This document shows, one piece after another, positions 34,309 to 43,504 of a DNA stretch of 64,000 nucleotides. A program made the translations under genes and the position numbers. The stretch covers positions 1 through 64,000 of the forward strand of contig JAKVKC010000005.1 in NCBI GenBank assembly GCA_022486705.1, read 5' to 3'. Origin of the DNA: Solobacterium sp. (GTDB lineage: Bacteria > Bacillota_I > Bacilli_A > Erysipelotrichales > Erysipelotrichaceae). Below the pieces are notes generated by a model. The model ran no database searches. It worked only from the letters and a program-made list of their open reading frames with translations, and was not told the DNA's origin. The stretch's first letter is position 1; every line of letters starts with the position of its first letter.

Positions 34309-34980
34309 GTTATTCAGATATTCTTTATAGATCATCAGATCTCTCTGCAGTTCTTCGCTGCCTGATCCATCTGCTTTCAGCTGCTTGATACCGCCTATGA
34401 TCTTTTCTATCTTTTTTTCCTGCTTCGTGCAGTACAAAAGATAGGCAGGATCTTTTTTCTTTATCAGAACAGGTCCTAAGATCAGTTCTTCTCTGCTGTA
34501 AGGATCATGCCTCTTAGATGCAAATGAAATAACTGTATAGTCATGATGACGGTCATTGATATAGATCTCATCTTCGATCGTATACTGATGTTCACTGATC
34601 CATTCTCTGACTTTATAAGTATCGCGATTTGCTTCAATGATGATCTGTTTCATCTGAGCAATGCGTTCACCCGCATGGTTCATGATCTCTATGGCATTCA
34701 TGCCGCCCATGCCAGCGATAATGCAAGCATCCGCATCTGACGGAACATTCTGCAGACCATCAGAAAGTATCGTCTCAATGCAGGAAGACAGCCCGGCTTT
34801 GGCAATATTATCCTTGGCTGCCTGCAATGGCCCTGGAGCAATATCGCATGCATAGACTTTGCAGCAGGTCTTCTTCTGAATGAGGAGAATCGGCAAAAGG
34901 GCATGATCAGTACCGATATCTGCAGCCCTCACGCCCTTCTTTACCATCTTCGCTATTTCGTTAAGACGAATATTTGCCAT
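34306..34980 (-). CDS. trmK: tRNA (adenine22-N1)-methyltransferase
   Basis: 224-aa SAM-dependent enzyme that forms m1A22 in tRNA. The SAM motif AADIGTDHALLPI (near residue 20) and ACIIAGMGGMNAIEI catalytic segment match TrmK (YqfN). ATG 34980 follows the sigA stop by one base. The dnaG-sigA-trmK order is the same as in B. subtilis. Confidence 0.95.
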   Translation of the reverse strand: MANIRLNEIAKMVKKGVRAADIGTDHALLPILLIQKKTCCKVYACDIAPGPLQAAKDNIAKAGLSSCIETILSDGLQNVPSDADACIIAGMGGMNAIEIMNHAGERIAQMKQIIIEANRDTYKVREWISEHQYTIEDEIYINDRHHDYTVISFASKRHDPYSREELILGPVLIKKKDPAYLLYCTKQEKKIEKIIGGIKQLKADGSGSEELQRDLMIYKEYLNN

Positions 34981-34981
34981 T

Positions 34982-36868
34982 TTACTTATCAAAGAAATCC
35001 TTCAGCCGCTTTGAACGCGTCGGATGCTTCAGCTTGCGAAGTGCTTTCGCTTCGATCTGCCGAATGCGCTCTCTTGTAACATTGAATTCTTTGCCTACTT
35101 CTTCCAGCGTCCTTGTACGTCCATCATACAGACCGAATCTTAAACGGAGCACTTTTTCCTCACGGTCTGTCAGGCCAGCCAGCACGCTGTTGATCTCATC
35201 TTTTAATAATTGATTCGATGCATACTGATCTGGGCTCAGGGCATCCTTGTCTTCAATGAAATCTCCCAAGTGAGAATCATCTTCCTCACCGATAGGTGTT
35301 TCCAGCGAAACAGGCTCTAAAGCAATCTTCTGGATCTCTCTGACCTTCTCCGGTGTAATGCCATCCATTTTAGCACTGATCTCTTCCGGTGTTGGATCGC
35401 GGCCAAGTTCCTGTACAAGCTGCCTCTGAACACGCGTCAGTTTATTGATCGTTTCGACCATATGGACAGGAATACGGATCGTTCTAGCCTGATCGGCAAT
35501 CGCTCTAGTGATAGCCTGGCGGATCCACCATGTTGCATAGGTCGAGAATTTAAATCCCTTGCGGTAGTCAAATTTTTCAACCGCTTTGACAAGGCCCATA
35601 TTTCCTTCCTGGATCAGATCCAGGAACAGCATGCCGCGGCCGACATACTTCTTCGCAATGGATACGACCAAACGCAGGTTGGAAGAGATCAGGATATCAC
35701 GCGCTGCCATATCTCCCTGTTCAATGCGCTTAGCAATCTCAGGTTCATCTTCAGCTTTCAGCAGAGGTACTCTGCCAATCTCTTTCAGGTACATTTTGAC
35801 AGGATCATTCAGCTGAACAGATGTAGATCTGGATCCCTTTTTCTTATTTGCTTCGGCAACCTCTGCTTCAATCGCAGCTCTGGTCTCACCAGCCGGTTCA
35901 GCTTCTTCTTCTGAATTCTCACTGTCATCGCCGCTCTCATCATCATCGTCATCTGCGATATCCATGTCATCAGACATGTTCTCAAGATCTTCATCCTCAG
36001 AAACCGCAATGCCTTCTTCATGGAACCAATCCCAGAGTGCTTCTGTATCATCATCGCTCAGATCCAGCTTTTCCAGAGAAGTCATGATATCCTTCTGGTA
36101 GATCACGGAATCCTTTTCGTAAATAGCTTTATAATCAATTTTCAGATCATCCAGATCTTTTAATTCTTTATTCTTTCCTTTGCCCTTGTATAGTTCAATG
36201 ACGACCGGTTCTCTTTTCTCAATGATCGTTCTTTCTTCATCTTTTTTTTCAGTTTTCTTTTCAGCCGTCTTCTTTGTTCTGATGCTCTCTTTGACCGCCG
36301 AAGTTTTTATCGCTTCTTTTTTCTCTGCCTGCGGCTTTGTCAAAGGCTTCGCAGTTTTTTTCACTGTTTTTTTCTCTGGCTTTGCTTGCACCGGTTTCTT
36401 CACAGATTTTACAGATTCCTTTTTAGCGGCTGCTTTTTTTACCGGTTTGACTTCCGCCTTCTTTGCTTTTACCGTCTTTTTCAGATCCGTTCTCTTCTGC
36501 TCTTTTTTTATTTTGCCAGCAGCTTTTTTTACTGTCGTTTTCTTAATTGCCGTTTTTTTCAAAGGTGTCTTTTTGACCGTCTTCTTCGGCGCCGCAGTTT
36601 TTTTCACAGGCTTTTTGACAGCTGTTTTCTTCACAGCTGCTTTTTTTGCTTTTCCTGCTGGCTTAACAGCGGTCTTTTTGGTGACTTTTTTAACGTTCAG
36701 CTTTTTAGCAGATATCTTTTTGACATTTCTGCTGACTGCCGTTTTCTTAGCTGAGGCCTTCTTCTCTGCAGCCTTCGAATTCTTCTTCAGCATAGCTTTT
36801 GCCGGTTTTTTAGCCGCTGCATGCTTCTCTGTTTTCTTACTGCTGATCCTGTTTGCTGTCTTCTTCAT
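34982..36868 (-). CDS. sigA: Primary sigma factor with lysine-rich N-terminal extension
   Basis: 628 aa, against about 370 for B. subtilis SigA. The C-terminal 300 residues are a normal housekeeping sigma: region 1.2 ([16 protein letters not shown]), region 2 ([17 protein letters not shown]), region 3 and region 4 ([26 protein letters not shown]). A region 1.1-like segment lies near residues 250-300 and is followed by a strongly acidic stretch. The first 210 residues are a Lys/Ala/Thr/Pro repeat (by my count about 77 Lys), like histone H1. ATG 36868 has AGGAGG upstream and overlaps the end of dnaG. Confidence 0.97.
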   Translation of the reverse strand: MKKTANRISSKKTEKHAAAKKPAKAMLKKNSKAAEKKASAKKTAVSRNVKKISAKKLNVKKVTKKTAVKPAGKAKKAAVKKTAVKKPVKKTAAPKKTVKKTPLKKTAIKKTTVKKAAGKIKKEQKRTDLKKTVKAKKAEVKPVKKAAAKKESVKSVKKPVQAKPEKKTVKKTAKPLTKPQAEKKEAIKTSAVKESIRTKKTAEKKTEKKDEERTIIEKREPVVIELYKGKGKNKELKDLDDLKIDYKAIYEKDSVIYQKDIMTSLEKLDLSDDDTEALWDWFHEEGIAVSEDEDLENMSDDMDIADDDDDESGDDSENSEEEAEPAGETRAAIEAEVAEANKKKGSRSTSVQLNDPVKMYLKEIGRVPLLKAEDEPEIAKRIEQGDMAARDILISSNLRLVVSIAKKYVGRGMLFLDLIQEGNMGLVKAVEKFDYRKGFKFSTYATWWIRQAITRAIADQARTIRIPVHMVETINKLTRVQRQLVQELGRDPTPEEISAKMDGITPEKVREIQKIALEPVSLETPIGEEDDSHLGDFIEDKDALSPDQYASNQLLKDEINSVLAGLTDREEKVLRLRFGLYDGRTRTLEEVGKEFNVTRERIRQIEAKALRKLKHPTRSKRLKDFFDK

Positions 36869-38606
36869 CAATTAGCCTCCTAAGTTCTCTTAAGCATTTG
36901 CTGTACTTTGTCATCAATATTTCGAAACTGCTGTCATTCATCGCAGCGGTCAGCTGTGTGCGATACTCTTCTGCTTCATTGGACAGTATCTTCGTTTTGA
37001 TTTTGCGGATAGCACCATCCATCACTTCTTCATCATATGTCCTGCTGGCATACGGCCCGGATGCCAGATTTGAGATCAGATCTTTGATCTTCTGACTGTC
37101 TGTCTGATCGATCAGTTCAGAAGGATCTGTGCGGCCATGACCATGTACTGCATCAACGATCATCATCGCCAATGTCTGCTCATCTTTGCTGATCAGATAG
37201 CCAAGACGATCTTCGAATCGCTTGACTGCCGATGGTGAATTCATCATCATGCACAGGATCTGTTCCTGTGCCTGCTGTACACCATCCGGCACACTGGACA
37301 GCTTCTTTGTTTCCGCCGTATTTGTTTCGATCGGCTGCACAGGCTGACTGTACGTGAGCGAGAATCCCGTCAGTTTGGACAGTTCATCCACAAAATACTT
37401 CTGATCCATCGGATCTTTCAGCATCTTGATCTCATCCATGGCTTTCTGGACCATCTCTTTCTTTTCGAGATAGCTTTCCATGTTGGTGGAGCTCTGCAGA
37501 TAATTCAGAACAAATTCCATCCAAGAGATCTCATGTGAAACAAGATCCTTCAATGCTTCGCTTCCCTGGTCTCGGATGATCTCATCCGGATCTTTGCCTG
37601 TTCGATTCAGGACGACTGCGACATTGCAGCCTGCCTGCTGTGCCATTTTTGCCGCCCGCCATGTGGCAGCCTGCCCGGCATGATCGCCGTCATAGCAGAA
37701 GATGGTCTTAGGTGCGATATTCTTGAGCAGCTGGATCTGATGCGCTGTACACGATGTTCCTAAGGTGCATACTGCATTTTCCAATCCCGCTCTCTGGAAG
37801 GCAATCACATCTGTCACACCTTCGCAGACATAGACCTTTCCCTCTTTCCGCGCGGAATATCTTGCGCGGTGATAGTTATAGACGATATCTCCTTTAGTGA
37901 AGATATCCGTATCATTTGTGTTGATATACTTTGACGGATTCTGAGGATCCATTGACCTTGCACTGAAGCCAATCGGATTGCCATGCTCATCATGGATCGG
38001 AAATGTTATACGATCCTCAAATACATCATGGATGCCGGAATCATTGATCCGCGAAACGTTAGCGGATACAAGATCTTTTTCTGCATATCCTTTTGCTTTC
38101 AGAAATTCGCTCAGACTGCTTCCGATGGGATTGTAGCCGATCTGGAAAGTCTTCCTGACTTCACTGTTCAAACCGCGTTTATCCAAATACTCTTTGCAGC
38201 GTGAAGCGGATGGCGTGTCGATCTGATACATCGTATAATTGATCGATTCGTTCAGCAGTGAATAGAGTGCTTCTTTATGAGGATCTTTCGGTCTCTCATA
38301 TGCATCCGGCTGAACGCTCAGATGATACCCTGTCAGTTCGGCAACTTTTCCAACTGCTTCCGGGAACGAGATCTTTTCATAATTCTGAACGAAAGTGAAG
38401 ACATTTCCGCCATTTCCGCACACAAAGCATTTATAGATCTGCCGATCCGGTGAAATAGACATCGAAGGAGAATGGTCATCATGGAAGGGACAAAGGCATA
38501 CATAATCTTTGCCTTTCCGGTGGACCTGCAGATAATGAGAAATTACATTGACAATGTCTGCCTGATTTCTCACTGCATTGATTTCTTCTTCACTGATCCT
38601 TGCCAT
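36837..38606 (-). CDS. dnaG: DNA primase
   Basis: About 589 aa. The N-terminal zinc-binding domain ([10 protein letters not shown], then CFVCGNGG) is followed by the TOPRIM catalytic core ([21 protein letters not shown]) and a C-terminal helicase-interaction region. It makes RNA primers for replication. ATG 38606 gives the family N-terminus MARISEEEI. It overlaps sigA by 32 bases and follows glyS by about 17 bases. Confidence 0.98.
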   Translation of the reverse strand: MARISEEEINAVRNQADIVNVISHYLQVHRKGKDYVCLCPFHDDHSPSMSISPDRQIYKCFVCGNGGNVFTFVQNYEKISFPEAVGKVAELTGYHLSVQPDAYERPKDPHKEALYSLLNESINYTMYQIDTPSASRCKEYLDKRGLNSEVRKTFQIGYNPIGSSLSEFLKAKGYAEKDLVSANVSRINDSGIHDVFEDRITFPIHDEHGNPIGFSARSMDPQNPSKYINTNDTDIFTKGDIVYNYHRARYSARKEGKVYVCEGVTDVIAFQRAGLENAVCTLGTSCTAHQIQLLKNIAPKTIFCYDGDHAGQAATWRAAKMAQQAGCNVAVVLNRTGKDPDEIIRDQGSEALKDLVSHEISWMEFVLNYLQSSTNMESYLEKKEMVQKAMDEIKMLKDPMDQKYFVDELSKLTGFSLTYSQPVQPIETNTAETKKLSSVPDGVQQAQEQILCMMMNSPSAVKRFEDRLGYLISKDEQTLAMMIVDAVHGHGRTDPSELIDQTDSQKIKDLISNLASGPYASRTYDEEVMDGAIRKIKTKILSNEAEEYRTQLTAAMNDSSFEILMTKYSKCLRELRRLIDEEDSKQDQQ

Positions 38607-38623
38607 TTCCACCCTTTCTAGCT

Positions 38624-40009
38624 TTAGAAACGAATTGCCTGATTGATCTTCTTTCTGACGTCTTCCACGCTCAGTCTTTCCTGGGCCATGGTATCGCGGT
38701 CACGGATCGTTACTGTTCCATCCGTCAAAGTCTGATCATCAACGGTGATGCAGTACGGTGTACCAATCTCATCCTGGCGTCTGTAGCGCTTGCCGATGGA
38801 TCCGGATTCATCATACTGAACAGCAAAGTCATAGCTGAGATCCTTATAGATCTCCTTTGCTTTCTCACTGTGGTCCTTTTTCTTCAAAGGAAGAATAGCA
38901 GCCTTTACCGGTGCCAGGATCGGTGAGAAATGCATAACAATGCGCGTTTCTTCTTTATCGCCGTTTTTCACTGTCTGTTCATCATATGCATCTGTGAAGA
39001 ACATGAAGAATAAGCGCTCTACACCGACAGCAGGTTCAACTGTATACGGCAGGAATTTTTCGTTTGTCGTTGGGTCAAGATATGTCAGATCCTTGCCGGA
39101 AGCATTCTGATGCTGCGTCAGATCATAATCCGTACGATCTGCGATGCCCCAGAGCTCGCCCCATCCCCAAGGGAAATGATATTCAATATCCGTCGTTCCC
39201 TTCGAGTAGAAGGAAAGTTCCTCTTTTTCATGATCGCGGAAGCGGAGGTTTTCTTTATTGCCGCCTAAGCTCAGTATCCAATCCATGCAGAACTGCCGCC
39301 AATATGGGAACCATTGATCATCGCTTCCCGGCTGGCAGAAGAACTCCATTTCCATCTGTTCAAATTCTCTTGTTCTGAAAATAAAGTTCCCCGGTGTGAT
39401 CTCATTGCGGAAGCTCTTGCCGATCTGGCCAATGCCGAAAGGAAGCTTTTTGCGATAAGCACGCTGTACGCTCTTGAAATCAACAAACATTCCCTGCGCT
39501 GTCTCCGGTCTCAGATAGATCGTAGATTTTGCATCTTCCAATGTTCCTTGAAATGTCTTGAACATCAGATTGAACTGACGGATCGGCGTAAAATCATGTC
39601 CGCCGCAGTCAGGACATGGAATATTGTTCTCTTTGATGAACTGTTCCATCTTTTCATTGGACCAGCCCTCACAGCTGATCTTTCCCTGTGACCAGTTCTC
39701 AATCAGCTGATCTGCTCTGTGACGCGTCTTGCACTGTTTGCAATCCATCAAAGGATCGGAAAAGCCCTTTAAATGCCCTGATGCTTCCCAGACATGCGGA
39801 TTCATTAAAATCGCTGCCTGTATCTCAACATTGTTCGGATCTTCCTGAATGAACTTCTTCTGCCATGCCCGTTTGATGTTGTCTTTCAGCATGACCCCAT
39901 ATGGTCCGAAATCCCATGTATTGCTCAGGCCTCCGTAGATCTCAGAACCTTGAAATACAAAGCCTGTATTTTTTGCATGCGATACAATCAAATCAAAAGT
40001 CTTATCCAT
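38624..40009 (-). CDS. glyS: Glycyl-tRNA synthetase (homodimeric type)
   Basis: 461-aa class II enzyme of the alpha2 (single-chain, GRS1) type, not the alpha2beta2 GlyQ/GlyS type common in Bacillus. Motif 1 and 2 regions ([25 protein letters not shown]) and motif 3 ([14 protein letters not shown]) are clear, and the C-terminal anticodon-binding domain is present. It lies between recO and dnaG, where B. subtilis has glyQS. No T-box is seen in the 60-bp gap upstream. Confidence 0.97.
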   Translation of the reverse strand: MDKTFDLIVSHAKNTGFVFQGSEIYGGLSNTWDFGPYGVMLKDNIKRAWQKKFIQEDPNNVEIQAAILMNPHVWEASGHLKGFSDPLMDCKQCKTRHRADQLIENWSQGKISCEGWSNEKMEQFIKENNIPCPDCGGHDFTPIRQFNLMFKTFQGTLEDAKSTIYLRPETAQGMFVDFKSVQRAYRKKLPFGIGQIGKSFRNEITPGNFIFRTREFEQMEMEFFCQPGSDDQWFPYWRQFCMDWILSLGGNKENLRFRDHEKEELSFYSKGTTDIEYHFPWGWGELWGIADRTDYDLTQHQNASGKDLTYLDPTTNEKFLPYTVEPAVGVERLFFMFFTDAYDEQTVKNGDKEETRIVMHFSPILAPVKAAILPLKKKDHSEKAKEIYKDLSYDFAVQYDESGSIGKRYRRQDEIGTPYCITVDDQTLTDGTVTIRDRDTMAQERLSVEDVRKKINQAIRF

Positions 40010-40069
40010 TTTATTGCATTCCTTCCCTATTTTGACATTATCTATATAAATATAGCACTGAAAAACCGG

Positions 40070-40822
40070 TTATTCAATGCTGAACAGCCGGTTGTATAGG
40101 GCAAAACTCTTCATATTCATAGCACCATGCAGACGTATGATATCTTCTAAGACTTTCAGATCAAACTTCTCTGCGCCGCCTGCTTTTGCTGCTGCATCAA
40201 TATGTTCCAGCCCTGCTTTGACGATCAGGCGGAATCTCTGCAAACGTTCTTTGCTCTGCAGCGGGATACCAACCTCTTTGGCATGCTCCGCACAGAGGAA
40301 ACCGCCTTCTTCCGCACTTACGGCAGCCACTTTCGTACTGCCGCACACCGCACATCCATCTACTTCCGGCTGAATGCCGAAAAGATCCATCATATCTGTC
40401 AGATAAAGACAGAGAACAAGATTGGTCTCTCTTCCCTCATCCAGCAGAGAGAAACATTTTTCAGTATAGACAAATACGCTCTCCCTTTCCGGAAATTCTT
40501 CACCAGGAAGCGTAAATGCATCTGCCGTGCTGCTTGCTGCTCCTGCTGCATAGGAAGCCGCAAGGTCTTCATGCATATGCCGATACAGTTTTATTGTACG
40601 AGCCGTCTTCATCCGGAACATCGTCTGTTCCGGTCGGTAATCGAATTGAAATTCAGCTAAAGTATACGGCAGGATCGATCCGGCATTTTTTGAAGTCATC
40701 CGCCGCGCGCCTGCTGCCCGCAGAGAGATCTTGCCATACTCTTTGGTAAGTACTGTCAGGATCACATCATATTCTTTGAAATCGATCTGTTTCAGGATCA
40801 ATCCCTGAACTGTATCATTCAT
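40070..40822 (-). CDS. recO: DNA repair protein RecO
   Basis: 250 aa from ATG 40822, which overlaps the era stop by 8 bases. The longer frame to 40909 is era sequence. An N-terminal OB-fold domain (GLILKQIDFKEYDVILTVLTKEYGK) is followed by a helical domain and a putative zinc site (CAVCGS ... FLCAEH). RecO loads RecA onto SSB-coated DNA with RecR. An inverted repeat of AACCGG and a T run overlaps its stop codon and could be a terminator before glyS. Confidence 0.95.
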   Translation of the reverse strand: MNDTVQGLILKQIDFKEYDVILTVLTKEYGKISLRAAGARRMTSKNAGSILPYTLAEFQFDYRPEQTMFRMKTARTIKLYRHMHEDLAASYAAGAASSTADAFTLPGEEFPERESVFVYTEKCFSLLDEGRETNLVLCLYLTDMMDLFGIQPEVDGCAVCGSTKVAAVSAEEGGFLCAEHAKEVGIPLQSKERLQRFRLIVKAGLEHIDAAAKAGGAEKFDLKVLEDIIRLHGAMNMKSFALYNRLFSIE

Positions 40823-41711
40823 CGTCCCTGCCTGCGCCGCCGTAGCCATATTCATTGATCCTGGCATCTTTGCTGCGCCATTCGCTCTCAACACGGACAA
40901 AAAGTTCAAGGAATACTTTCTTATCCAGCAGCATTTCTATATCTTTTCTGGCCAATGTTCCGATCTTCTTCAGCATCGATCCCTGCTTTCCGATCATAAT
41001 GCCCTTCTGGCTGTCCTTCTCAACAAGAATCACAGCCTGAATATAGCATGCATTTTTTTTGAACTGCTTATTTTCCACTAAAACTGCAGTTGCATGAGGA
41101 ATCTCCTGCTCTGTACAGCGCAGGATCTTCTCACGGATGATCTCTGCAATACGGAAATTCTCGGCTCCATCACTGATCATTTCAGCTGGATACATCTGTT
41201 CGCCTTCCGGCAGATATCTTGCTGTCGTATGGATCAGATCCTGAAAAGTCTTTCCGAACAAGGCACTGATCGGAAAGTATTCCGAAAATTCAAAACGTTC
41301 CTGCCAGCTCTGCAGAACATCTGCAATCCTTGCCCGATCCATCTTATCGATCTTATTCAGAATAAGAAAAACAGGCAGATGGGTATTTTTGACCATTTCC
41401 AGAACATACGCATCTCCTGGTCCGTACTTCTTCGATCCGTCAATCACAAGATAGATCAGATCAACATCATGCATGACGTCGGATGCTTCTTTATTCATGC
41501 GTGTTTCCAGACGCAGTTTGGCCTTATGGATCCCTGGCGTATCCGTGAAAACGATCTGACAGTCTTCATCTGTATAGATCCCGCGGATCTCACTGCGTGT
41601 CGTCTGCGGTTTAGAAGAAACAATTGCGACCTTTTCGCCGACCAGATTATTGATCAATGTGCTCTTGCCTGCATTCGGTCTTCCTGCCAAAGCAACAAAT
41701 CCACTCTTCAT
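40815..41711 (-). CDS. era: Ribosome-assembly GTPase Era
   Basis: 298 aa. The GTPase domain has G1 GRPNAGKST, G3 DTPGIH and G4 NKID. A C-terminal KH domain (GIMIGKQGSMLKKIG) binds the 3' end of 16S rRNA. Era supports 30S maturation. It overlaps cdd upstream by 4 bases and recO downstream by 8, inside the classic ybeY-dgkA-cdd-era-recO cluster. Confidence 0.98.
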   Translation of the reverse strand: MKSGFVALAGRPNAGKSTLINNLVGEKVAIVSSKPQTTRSEIRGIYTDEDCQIVFTDTPGIHKAKLRLETRMNKEASDVMHDVDLIYLVIDGSKKYGPGDAYVLEMVKNTHLPVFLILNKIDKMDRARIADVLQSWQERFEFSEYFPISALFGKTFQDLIHTTARYLPEGEQMYPAEMISDGAENFRIAEIIREKILRCTEQEIPHATAVLVENKQFKKNACYIQAVILVEKDSQKGIMIGKQGSMLKKIGTLARKDIEMLLDKKVFLELFVRVESEWRSKDARINEYGYGGAGRDDE

Positions 41712-42109
41712 CGAACAACATCCTCAACGCCGAACTGCATCGGCAGAAGCTTATTGATGCTCATATCTACCGACTGCTTTCCATTCGACAGATAGATCGG
41801 TGTATCGCCATAGATCAGTTCGGAAAGGACCTGACGGCAGATGCCGCACGGTGCACAGACACGGCCGCCATCGCTGACAATGGCTAATGCTTCGATCGTA
41901 TCCTTTGTATATCCATTGCTGTATGCCGAAAACACCGCACTTCTTTCTGCACAGTTGGTCGCACCTAAAGAAGCATTCTCAATATTCGTGCCCAAGAACA
42001 CTTTTCCGTCCTTCGTCAGGATCGCCGCTCCGACATGATATTTTGAATATGGTGCATAGCTGTTCTTCATCGCTTTAAAAGCTTCTTGGATCAATTCTTC
42101 CCTGTTCAT
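41708..42109 (-). CDS. cdd: Cytidine deaminase
   Basis: 133-aa zinc enzyme converting cytidine and deoxycytidine to uridine forms for pyrimidine salvage. Zinc and catalytic motifs are intact: CAERSAVF (Cys-Ala-Glu) and PCGICRQV (Pro-Cys-x-x-Cys). The length matches the small homotetrameric type. It overlaps era and the ASCH gene by 4 bases each. Confidence 0.97.
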   Translation of the reverse strand: MNREELIQEAFKAMKNSYAPYSKYHVGAAILTKDGKVFLGTNIENASLGATNCAERSAVFSAYSNGYTKDTIEALAIVSDGGRVCAPCGICRQVLSELIYGDTPIYLSNGKQSVDMSINKLLPMQFGVEDVVR

Positions 42110-42570
42110 ATCTTTTCTTCCTCCTGCTGGCTGCAGACCATTCTGAACTCTTCAAGAACGGTCAGGCCATGTTCATCAAATGCTTTTCCTGCTGCCTGGT
42201 AATCCTCTGCAAAGAACTTCCGATGTGCCTGCCGCCAATATGCTAAGCTTCGGTCGCCCTCACCCTCAAGATACGCATGGCGTTCACTAACCTCATCAAA
42301 TGGCACAAGTGATACTTTCTGTGTCTGAACAATGCAGGCAGCTTCACCGTCATCAAAAAGAACGATCGAATAGCATCCTTCTTTAGGCAGTTCTTCCTTT
42401 TCCTGCTGATATGAAATATAAGCGCTTGCTGTCGCTGTCTTCTTTCCTTCCAAGACTAAGTGTGCAAGTCTGTCGCCGTTCTCACCGCCGCCGCAGAATG
42501 CCCATGCCTCATAGGATGCATGAATGTTATTCTTTTTGCTGAAATGTTCCCACATCAATTCTGCTTTCAT
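42106..42570 (-). CDS. ASCH domain protein
   Basis: 154 aa matching the ASCH family (PUA-like fold). The signature GKKTATAS, which is the GxKxxT motif, lies near residues 39-46, and the CEVTExxxVPFDEVSE-type region follows as CIVQTQKVSLVPFDEV. ASCH proteins are thought to bind RNA or modified nucleosides; some hydrolyse N4-acetylcytidine. Its placement between dgkA and cytidine deaminase, with a 4-base overlap with cdd, makes a cytidine-salvage role plausible but unproved. Confidence 0.87.
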   Translation of the reverse strand: MKAELMWEHFSKKNNIHASYEAWAFCGGGENGDRLAHLVLEGKKTATASAYISYQQEKEELPKEGCYSIVLFDDGEAACIVQTQKVSLVPFDEVSERHAYLEGEGDRSLAYWRQAHRKFFAEDYQAAGKAFDEHGLTVLEEFRMVCSQQEEEKI

Positions 42571-42584
42571 TGGTTCAGCCTTTC

Positions 42585-42917
42585 TTAAATATGATGGATC
42601 AGAAGTGCAACAGCAACTGCCAATGCCATTAATGAGACGATAAGTACGGCACCTGCCGCAATATCCTTGATCATTTTTATATCCATGCGTGTGTCCAAGG
42701 AATACATATCACATATTTTTTCAATGCATGTATTGATCATCTCAGTCGCAATGACCGAACCAATGCAGATAATAACAAGGCCCCATTCCAAAAAAGACAG
42801 CTGCATGCATATGCCGGCGATAATTGCCAAAACGCCAAGGATCATTTGGAGCAGAACGCTCTTATGCTTCATGCCGCACAGGATCCCCGACCATGCATTC
42901 TTAAATTTATTCATCAT
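42585..42917 (-). CDS. dgkA: Undecaprenol/diacylglycerol kinase
   Basis: 110-aa integral membrane kinase with three membrane helices. The DgkA motif ATEMINTCIEKICDM, which includes catalytic and metal-binding Glu residues, is intact. In Gram-positives this family phosphorylates undecaprenol to supply the lipid carrier for cell-wall synthesis. It overlaps ybeY by 4 bases. Confidence 0.95.
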   Translation of the reverse strand: MMNKFKNAWSGILCGMKHKSVLLQMILGVLAIIAGICMQLSFLEWGLVIICIGSVIATEMINTCIEKICDMYSLDTRMDIKMIKDIAAGAVLIVSLMALAVAVALLIHHI

Positions 42918-43366
42918 TTTCTCTTAATGATCGGGTCTAAGATCTGATCCTGCAGAGCAAACATGACTTTTTCGTCCTTGGGCTTCATGTGATCATAGCC
43001 AAGACAGTGAAGCAGTCCATGTGTAAACAGGAACCCGATTTCCCTCTGATAGGAATGTCCATATTCCGCTGCCTGTTTCTTTGCATAGTCAATATTGATG
43101 AAAAGATCGCCAAGATCTTTTTCTTCTTCCGGAATATCCATATCGATATCATCACGGATGGCAAAACTGATGACATCTGTAGGACGGTCAATCCCGCGAT
43201 ACTCTCGATTGATCTTATGAATAGAAGCACTTCTTACAAAAGTCACACTGATCTCATTGTCTTTTTCCAATTTCAGGATTTTTTCAGCAGATGCGGCAAT
43301 TTTCTGAAAAAAAGAAGCATATTGTTCAATATTTGTGTTTGTGCGGTTTCTCAACGTGATTTCCAT
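42914..43366 (-). CDS. ybeY: Endoribonuclease YbeY
   Basis: 150-aa metal-dependent RNase for 16S rRNA 3'-end processing and ribosome quality control. The metal site HGLLHCLGYDH (H3xH5xH) is intact near residues 117-127, and DVISFAI is upstream. The ribosome binding site AAAGGAG precedes ATG 43366; a -10 TATAAT lies at 43384-43389 on the minus strand with a weak -35. It heads ybeY-dgkA-ASCH-cdd-era-recO. Confidence 0.96.
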   Translation of the reverse strand: MEITLRNRTNTNIEQYASFFQKIAASAEKILKLEKDNEISVTFVRSASIHKINREYRGIDRPTDVISFAIRDDIDMDIPEEEKDLGDLFINIDYAKKQAAEYGHSYQREIGFLFTHGLLHCLGYDHMKPKDEKVMFALQDQILDPIIKRK

Positions 43367-43433
43367 TTTTTTCTCCTTTATGTATTATAGCGCAAAAAAA
43401 ACATTATCCCATGTTCCGACAAGTGAAAATAGG

Positions 43434-43462
43434 TTGTTTCATGGCAGGTGCTTTGTTAAAAT
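43434..43462 (+). promoter_or_regulatory. Promoter of the Na/Pi cotransporter gene
   Basis: TTGTTT (43434-43439), 17-bp spacer, TAAAAT (43457-43462), 42 bp upstream of the start. Confidence 0.6.
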
Positions 43463-43504
43463 ATGAGATGGTTCTTGTAAAATCCATATTAAGGAGATTG
43501 AACT

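Noticed and set aside
36180-36875. 231-codon Phe-rich open frame on the plus strand
   Set aside because: It is the exact antisense of the lysine-rich SigA extension (AAA/AAG read as TTT/CTT). It has no ribosome binding site or family match.
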